Origin: Streptomyces diacarni
GTDB taxonomy: Bacteria > Actinomycetota > Actinomycetes > Streptomycetales > Streptomycetaceae
DNA: 64,000 nt
NCBI RefSeq assembly: GCF_003323715.1
Contig: NZ_QOIN01000068.1
Coordinates: 1 to 64,000, forward strand
Reading direction: 5' to 3'
Shown here: positions 58,922 to 64,000 of the stretch, in pieces
How the letters are laid out: each line of letters begins with the position of its first letter
How positions within the stretch are numbered: position 1 is the stretch's first letter
Position numbers and translations under genes: made by a program
Notes under the pieces: generated by a model
Database searches by the model: none
Told to the model about the DNA's origin: nothing
What the model saw: the letters and a program-made list of their open reading frames with translations, nothing else

Positions 58922-60130
58922 CTCCAGCCGTCCCCCGTCCGCCTCCGCGAGGTCCCGGGCGACGGCCAGACCGAGCCCGGTGGAGTTGTGACCGCTGACC
59001 GTGCGCTCGAACACCCGCGAGCCCAGCGCCTCGTCCACCCCTGGCCCCTCGTCCGTGACCTCCACCACCACCTGGTTGCCCGTGACGCGGATCCGCAGCG
59101 CCACGGTGCCGTCCCCGTGCATCAGCGAGTTCTCGATCAGCGTCGCCAGCACCTGCGCGACCGCGCCGGGGGTGCCGACCGCCCGCATCCCGGTCTTCCC
59201 CGAGTGCACGATGGCCCGCCCCGCGCTGCGGTAGGCGGGCTTCCACTCCTCGATCTGCTGTTTGACGACCTCGTCCAGATCGAAGCTGACGGCCGAGCCC
59301 GTACGCGGATCGCGCGAGTTGGTCAGCAGCCGCTGCACCACGTCCGTGAGCCGTTCGACCTGGGCGAGCGCGATGGTGGCCTCCTCCTGGACGACGGCCC
59401 GGTCCTCGGGGGTCGCCCCCTCGGAGGTGGCGATGATCTCCTCCAGCCGCATGGAGAGCGCCGTCAGCGGCGTCCGCAGCTGGTGGGAGGCGTCGGCGGC
59501 CAGCCGCCGCTCGGCGGTCAGCATCCGGCCGATCCGGTCCGCGCTGGCGTCCAGCACGTCGGCGACCCGGTCCAGCTCGGGCACCTGGTAGCGGCGGTGC
59601 CGCGGGCGCGGGTCACCCGAGCCGAGCCGCTCGGCCGTCTCGGCCAGGTCCGTCAGCGGGGCCGCGAGCCGGTGCGCCTGCCGTACCGCGAGCGCGGCGG
59701 CGGCGATCACCGCGAGGAGCGCCACCGCCAGGATGATCAGCAGTGTGCGGCCCACCTCCGCGCGGACCGCGGCCCGCGACGCCTGCACGGTCACGCGTTC
59801 CCCGTGCGCGCCCGTCTGTCTCGACTCGACGACCTCGCCCTCGGGCCGCTCACCGACCTCGATGGCCTTGCGGTCGCCCGGCATGTCGACGCGGATGTAG
59901 CGGACGTAGCGGTCCTTGGACGCCGTGACGCCGATCGACGCCTTCGTCACCCGCTCCCCCGCGACCAGCCGGCTCTCCACCGTGGAGACCAGCCGGGAGG
60001 CCTCGGCGCGCACGCTGTCCCGGGTGCTGCTCTCGATGGTGCGGGACTCGACGATGACGAGCGAGATGCCGAAGACCGCGACGACGACGAGGACGACGGC
60101 GAGCGTGGACATGATGAGCCGACGGCGCAC
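58841..60130 (-). CDS. Sensor histidine kinase
   Basis: 429 residues, GTG start. Two membrane helices (LAVVLVVVAVFGISLVIV and TLLIILAVALLAVIAAAALA) enclose an extracellular sensor of about 100 residues. Then HAMP, phospho-acceptor His216 in DASHQLRTPL, and a HATPase domain (IENSLMHGDGTVAL, VTDEGPGVDEALGSRVFE, STGLGLAVARDLAEADGG). Partner of the OmpR-type regulator at 60248-60928; a hairpin lies between the two genes. Signal unknown. Confidence 0.95.
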   Translation of the reverse strand: MRRRLIMSTLAVVLVVVAVFGISLVIVESRTIESSTRDSVRAEASRLVSTVESRLVAGERVTKASIGVTASKDRYVRYIRVDMPGDRKAIEVGERPEGEVVESRQTGAHGERVTVQASRAAVRAEVGRTLLIILAVALLAVIAAAALAVRQAHRLAAPLTDLAETAERLGSGDPRPRHRRYQVPELDRVADVLDASADRIGRMLTAERRLAADASHQLRTPLTALSMRLEEIIATSEGATPEDRAVVQEEATIALAQVERLTDVVQRLLTNSRDPRTGSAVSFDLDEVVKQQIEEWKPAYRSAGRAIVHSGKTGMRAVGTPGAVAQVLATLIENSLMHGDGTVALRIRVTGNQVVVEVTDEGPGVDEALGSRVFERTVSGHNSTGLGLAVARDLAEADGGRLELLQQLPPVFALFLSREATDLDAPDVA

Positions 60131-60177
60131 GTGCTGGCTTCTTTCCTCACTCTTCCCGGTTCACCCGGAACTCACCC

Positions 60178-60205
60178 CGGACCGCCGGGACTTCCCGGCG
60201 GTCCG
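60178..60205 (-). terminator. Hairpin between response regulator and kinase genes
   Basis: Perfect 12-bp stem cggaccgccggg (60178-60189) with 60194-60205, loop actt, in the 117-bp gap. It may attenuate kinase expression relative to the regulator. Confidence 0.65.
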
Positions 60206-60247
60206 ACACTTTCCGGGTGCTCTGACTCTCCCCCGGTTTCCCAGGGC

Positions 60248-60928
60248 CTAGCTCTTCTCGAAGCGGAAACCGACCCCGCGCACCGTGGCGATGTAGCGGG
60301 GGTTCGCCGCGTCGTCGCCGAGCTTCTTGCGCAGCCAGGAGATGTGCATGTCGAGGGTCTTCGTCGACGACCACCAGGTGGTGTCCCACACCTCGCGCAT
60401 CAGCTGGTCACGGGTGACGACCCGGCCCGCGTCGCGCACCAGCACCCGCAGCAGGTCGAACTCCTTGGCGGTGAGCTGGAGCTCCTCCTCGCCCATCCAG
60501 GCGCGGTGCGACTCGGCGTCGATCCGCACCCCGTGGGTGGCCGGGGGCTGGGCCGGCTCGGCGGGGGTGCCGCGGCGCAGCAGCGCCCTGACCCGTGCCA
60601 GCAGTTCGGCGAGCCGGAAGGGTTTGGTCACGTAGTCGTCCGCGCCCGCGTCGAGGCCCACGACCGTGTCCACCTCGTCCGCGCGTGCGGTCAGGACGAG
60701 GACCGGGAAGGTGTGGCCCTCGTTGCGCAGCCTGCGGCACACCTCCAGCCCGTCCATCCCCGGCAGGCCCAGGTCCAGCACGACGAGATCGATGCCCTCG
60801 CGCAGCCCCGCGTCGAGCGCGGTGGGACCGTCCTCGCGCACCTCGACCTCGTATCCCTCCCTGCGCAGGGCGCGGGCCAGGGGCTCCGAGATCGATGCGT
60901 CATCCTCGGCGAGCAGTACACGGGTCAT
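60248..60928 (-). CDS. OmpR-family response regulator
   Basis: 226 residues from ATG 60928 (MTRVLLAEDDASISEPLARA). Receiver domain with acidic pair E8/D9-D10, phospho-acceptor Asp52 in VLDLGLPGMDG, and Lys102 in DDYVTKPF. C-terminal winged-helix DNA-binding domain (LTAKEFDLLRVLVRDAGRVV, LDMHISWLRKKLGDD, YIATVRGVGFRFEKS). Controls genes with the kinase at 58841-60130; the divergent peptide transporter is a candidate target by position only. Confidence 0.96.
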   Translation of the reverse strand: MTRVLLAEDDASISEPLARALRREGYEVEVREDGPTALDAGLREGIDLVVLDLGLPGMDGLEVCRRLRNEGHTFPVLVLTARADEVDTVVGLDAGADDYVTKPFRLAELLARVRALLRRGTPAEPAQPPATHGVRIDAESHRAWMGEEELQLTAKEFDLLRVLVRDAGRVVTRDQLMREVWDTTWWSSTKTLDMHISWLRKKLGDDAANPRYIATVRGVGFRFEKS

Positions 60929-61266
60929 GCACCGATGGTAGTCCGCGTGGCCGAGCGTAAGGGGCACGCGGTGCGCTCCCCCAGGGCGCACTGTCGATCT
61001 CCAGGTGAAGTGAACACGTCACCATCGAATGCGGCTCAGGGTTCCACGTTTCACCTGCGATCTACGTCACAAGCCCTTCCCCGCACCCCGAGACGGTGAC
61101 TTATGGTGAGGAGAATTGTCGTGACCGACAGGGGCCCGTGTTCCTCCCGACATCCCGTGGCCCCGTAGCTGTGCGAGCTGCGGTTCCCGACCGCGGTCAA
61201 CCCCCCATCCCGGGCGCGCTGCCCCACCATCGTGGCCTGCGCGTCCCGACACCGAGGAATCCCCAC
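60929..61266. promoter_or_regulatory. Divergent control region with an inverted repeat
   Basis: 338 bp between the response regulator and the peptide transporter. caggtgaa (61002-61009) and ttcacctg (61050-61057) form an inverted repeat 40 bp apart, possibly sites for one regulator. No gene is seen here. The transporter has a GAGGAA ribosome site at about 61254-61259. Confidence 0.45.
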
Positions 61267-62760
61267 ATGGCGTCCAGTCTCACGAAGGACGCGGCCGGCA
61301 ACACCGGCGGCAAGACCTTCTTCGGCCACCCACGAGGCCTGGCCACTCTGTTCATGACCGAAATGTGGGAGCGCTTCAGCTTCTACGGCATGCGTGCCCT
61401 GCTGGTGCTCTACCTCACGGCTGCCGCCTCCGAGGGCGGCATGGGCATGGCCGCGTCCACGGCGGTGGCGCTCTACTCCGTGTACAACGCCACGGTCTAC
61501 CTGATGTCGATGCCGGGCGGCTGGCTCGGAGACCGGGTATGGGGGCCGCGCAAGACGGTCGCCATCTCCGCGGGCGTCATCATGGTCGGGCACGCCCTGC
61601 TGGCCGTCGGCGTCAACGCCCTCTTCTTCGTCGGCCTCGTCTTCATCGGTGTCGGCTCCGGGCTGCTCAAGGCCAACATCTCCACGATGGTCGGCCACCT
61701 CTACAAGGGCCCCGAGGACCCGCGCAGGGACGGCGGCTTCACCGTCTTCTACATGGGCATCAACGTCGGTGGCTTCTCCGCGCCGCTGCTCATCGGCTGG
61801 GCCGGCGAGAAGGTCAGCTGGCACCTGGGCTTCGGCCTGGCCGCCGTCGGCATGGGCCTCGGCCTGATCCAGTTCCTGTACGGAAGCCGGCACCTGGCCG
61901 CCGAGTCCAGCGCGATCCCGAACCCGCTGACCGCCCCGGAACGCTCCAGGGCCATCCGCAACCTGGTGCTCACCGTCGTGGTGCTGGCGGCCTTCTACGC
62001 CGTCATCGTCTTCGCCGACCTGTTCACCATCGACTGGGTCCTGTGGCCGGTCAGCATCCTCGGCCTGCTGCTGCCGACGTACCTGTTCACCCGGATGCGG
62101 CGCGACCGCGAGGTCACCGGCGAGGAGAAGTCGAAGCTCACCGCGTACATCTGGTTCTTCATCGCGGCGGCCATCTTCTGGATGATCTTCGACCAGGCGG
62201 GCTCCACGCTGAACCTGTTCGCCGAGGAGAACACCTCCAAGAGCCTCCTGGGCATCACCTTCCCCACGAGCTGGTTCCAGTCGATCAACTCCCTGTGGGT
62301 GATGATCCTCGCGCCGGTCCTGGCCGCCCTCTGGGTCAAGCTCGGCCAGCGGAACCCGTCCACCACCACCAAGTTCTCCATCGGCCTGATCGGCATCGGC
62401 GCCTCCTTCGGCCTGATGATGCTGGCCATGGGCGCCGCCTCCGGTGGTGTCCAGGTCAGCCCCATGTGGCTGATCATGGTCTACCTGATCCAGACCGTCG
62501 CCGAGCTGTGCCTGTCCCCCGTCGGCCTCTCCGTCACCACGAAGCTGGCCCCGGCCAAGTACGCCAGCCAGCTCATGGGCGTCTGGTTCCTGGCCGTCAC
62601 CGCGGGTGACTGCGTCTTCGCGATCGTCAAGCTCATCGTGGGCGACGGGGCCAGCGGGACGACCGGCTTCGCCGTCCAGGGGATCATCGCCGCGCTGGCG
62701 GGCGTCGCGTTCCTCGCCGCCCGCAACAAGATGCGGCCCCTGCTGGGCTCCGTGAAGTAG
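61267..62760 (+). CDS. POT family proton-dependent oligopeptide transporter
   Basis: 497 residues, ATG 61267. Imports di- and tripeptides with protons. The family signature TLFMTEMWERFSFYGMRALL carries the ExxER proton-coupling motif; GGWLGDRVWGPRKT and FYMGINVGGFSAPLLIGW follow. About 14 membrane segments can be made out, as in bacterial POT proteins. Divergent from the two-component system and ended by a 19-bp hairpin. Confidence 0.95.
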   Translation: MASSLTKDAAGNTGGKTFFGHPRGLATLFMTEMWERFSFYGMRALLVLYLTAAASEGGMGMAASTAVALYSVYNATVYLMSMPGGWLGDRVWGPRKTVAISAGVIMVGHALLAVGVNALFFVGLVFIGVGSGLLKANISTMVGHLYKGPEDPRRDGGFTVFYMGINVGGFSAPLLIGWAGEKVSWHLGFGLAAVGMGLGLIQFLYGSRHLAAESSAIPNPLTAPERSRAIRNLVLTVVVLAAFYAVIVFADLFTIDWVLWPVSILGLLLPTYLFTRMRRDREVTGEEKSKLTAYIWFFIAAAIFWMIFDQAGSTLNLFAEENTSKSLLGITFPTSWFQSINSLWVMILAPVLAALWVKLGQRNPSTTTKFSIGLIGIGASFGLMMLAMGAASGGVQVSPMWLIMVYLIQTVAELCLSPVGLSVTTKLAPAKYASQLMGVWFLAVTAGDCVFAIVKLIVGDGASGTTGFAVQGIIAALAGVAFLAARNKMRPLLGSVK

Positions 62761-62780
62761 CCCGGCACCCCTTGCCCCGC

Positions 62781-62822
62781 ACGACCGCGCCCTCCCGCCT
62801 CCTGGCGGGAGGGCGCGGTCGT
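62781..62822. terminator. Terminator of the peptide transporter gene
   Basis: 19-bp perfect stem (acgaccgcgccctcccgcc at 62781-62799 with 62804-62822), loop tcct. Convergent with the gene ending at 62926. Confidence 0.95.
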
Positions 62823-62862
62823 GTTCGCGGTCGTGTTCGCGGTCGTGCTCGCGGTCGTGCGA
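62815..62862. repeat. 12-bp tandem repeat, four copies
   Basis: Units of gcggtcgtgttc and variants at 62815, 62827, 62839 and 62851. The first overlaps the terminator arm, so the array seems to have grown out of the hairpin. Confidence 0.9.
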
Positions 62863-62925
62863 CCCAAGCCTGCTCACCGTCCGTAGCCAAAACCGTCGCC
62901 GCGCGCCGGCGGGGCCACGGACGGC

Positions 62926-64000
62926 TCAGCCGGCGCCGCCCCGGCGCTCCCCCGGCTCCCCGGACTCGCCCGGCTCGGGCGCTCGCTCCTCCCGGGGGCG
63001 GGGCCGGGCGGCCAAGTCCGGAGCGAACCAGGGCCTGCCGCGCCCTTCCGCACCCGCGGGGCGCGGAGCGTGCTCGGGTTCCGCGCGCAGGGCAGCGCCG
63101 GCACGGAGCCGGTCCCGCAGACGGGTCCCGGAACCCCGGCGCGTCATACGGGCACGCGTCGCGGGGGTCGGCGCGTCCGCCTCGGCGTCCGCCCCGGCGG
63201 GTGGGCCGGCGTCGGCGGACGGTTCCCTTTCGGGTGAGGGCTGGGCGTCCGGGGGCGGCTCCGGGCCGCCGGCAGGCCACCGGGCCCGGCCGCCCACTCG
63301 TCCGGTCCGGCGGCGCCGCCCGCGGGACGGTCCGGTCGGGGCGGCGGCCGGGTCGTCGGGGCCGCGCGGGCGCAGCCGGTCGACGAGCAGCATGCCCATC
63401 CTGAACACCACCGCGGGAACGACCACGCACAGCAGCACCCAGAACAGGGTCACGCCCCAGGGCCGTCCGACCTCCCAGGGCTGCTCGGTCAGGACACGGC
63501 GGTCCAGCTTGGCGGCGACCGTGTACTTGCCGTGAGCGCCGGAGGCCAGCTCGACGGGCAGCTCGACGCGCGCCTTCTCGCCCGGGTCGACGGTGCCGCG
63601 CCACTGCTGGCGCTCCCACTCCGGGGCCAGAACGCCGTGCGAGGTGCCCACCTCGAAGACCGGGTCCCTGGCACGGTCGGAACCCAGGTTGCCGACCGTC
63701 AGCACCAGCGTGCGTTCCTGCGGGGCGCCGAACCAGTTGAGCAGCCCGCCCTCCCCCTCCAGCCGCGCCGCCAGAACGGCCAGCCGCCCACCGGTACGCC
63801 GCTCCGGCAGCGGTTCGACGGGGTGGCCCGCGACCTCGAAGGCCGCGTCCGCCGCCGCGTACTCGCCCGTCACCGTCGCTGCCCGTACGACGCACGGACA
63901 CGCTTCGGGCGGTTCGGCGACGGGGAGCTTCTTGCTGAAGCGGCCGCTGCCGTCGGTGGTGACGGCCTGCCCCTCCGCGTTGGCGCACGCGTTCGTGCCG
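62926..64000 (-). CDS. Extracytoplasmic membrane-anchored protein (5' end outside the window)
   Basis: 358 codons are visible and the frame is open at the right edge, so the N-terminus is missing. The visible part begins GTNACANAEGQAVTTDGSGR, then FSKKLPVAEPPEACPCVVRA, resembling the neocarzinostatin-like beta-sandwich domains of streptomycete secreted proteins. Further beta-rich segments follow. One helix (WGVTLFWVLLCVVVPAVVF) anchors it, with a long Arg/Pro/Glu-rich cytosolic tail of about 180 residues. Function unknown. GTG 63873 is an internal codon, not the start. Confidence 0.75.
   Translation of the reverse strand, partial: GTNACANAEGQAVTTDGSGRFSKKLPVAEPPEACPCVVRAATVTGEYAAADAAFEVAGHPVEPLPERRTGGRLAVLAARLEGEGGLLNWFGAPQERTLVLTVGNLGSDRARDPVFEVGTSHGVLAPEWERQQWRGTVDPGEKARVELPVELASGAHGKYTVAAKLDRRVLTEQPWEVGRPWGVTLFWVLLCVVVPAVVFRMGMLLVDRLRPRGPDDPAAAPTGPSRGRRRRTGRVGGRARWPAGGPEPPPDAQPSPEREPSADAGPPAGADAEADAPTPATRARMTRRGSGTRLRDRLRAGAALRAEPEHAPRPAGAEGRGRPWFAPDLAARPRPREERAPEPGESGEPGERRGGAG

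Overview
The window is high-GC actinobacterial chromosome with Streptomyces-type content. It contains the developmental regulator WhiB, the coenzyme F420 genes cofD and fbiB, five LytR-CpsA-Psr (LCP) cell-wall ligases, frequent GTG/TTG starts, and a left edge matching the leader and promoters of a streptomycete 16S rRNA operon that lies on the minus strand just outside the window. The gene order is mostly the conserved streptomycete core, interrupted by one small integrated element.

Layout. 1-340: rRNA operon promoters. 0.3-9.3 kb: SpoIIM-domain and RDD membrane proteins (divergent), an unknown protein, ahcY, an orphan fructose-type PTS permease and a cation-diffusion transporter. 9.4-14.1 kb: mannose activation (manA, a SIS-domain isomerase homologue, Trm112, manB), joined by manC at 27.3 kb to make GDP-mannose. 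14.2-22.2 kb: DUF3499, a metallopeptidase-like protein, DUF5719, a 1312-residue membrane glycosyltransferase and whiB. 23-30 kb: cysteine dioxygenase, cofD-fbiB, an AlkA-like DNA glycosylase, manC and a secreted PGRP amidase. 30-39.3 kb and 46-47.3 kb: a TIGR03089 protein, five LCP enzymes and a family 2 glycosyltransferase, a wall-glycopolymer attachment region. 47.5-64 kb: VOC protein, CGNR regulator, nucleotide-sugar dehydrogenase, acyl-CoA dehydrogenase, a Tat-exported WD40-like/amidohydrolase, dipeptidase-purE-purK, GtrA, a two-component system, a POT peptide transporter and a partial secreted protein.

The notable region is 39714-45640. An acyl-CoA thioesterase gene has been cut in two: its C-terminal half is at 39433-39719 and its N-terminal half at 45635-45890. 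Between them lies a 5.9 kb element whose two ends share a 6-bp core (cgtgca) and carry 18-bp inverted arms. Rejoining the host halves at the core restores the thioesterase reading frame exactly, and rejoining the element ends gives a symmetrical attP-like site typical of large serine integrases. The element has its own complete thioesterase (44980-45519), which should replace the broken gene. Its integrase survives only as a C-terminal remnant, so it now looks immobile.

The cargo of this element is a DUF397/Scr1-type regulator pair and an operon with a radical SAM/SPASM enzyme, a 47-codon peptide gene 13 bp downstream (C-terminal residues GCGDDNPY), an APH-like kinase and several small proteins. 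This reads as a RiPP-type pathway that I do not recognise. The first gene of the operon is interrupted by an amber codon.

Intergenic spacers also contain several short tandem arrays. At least four of them share an exact 16-bp period although their unit sequences differ, and two begin at or contain the stop codon of the neighbouring gene.
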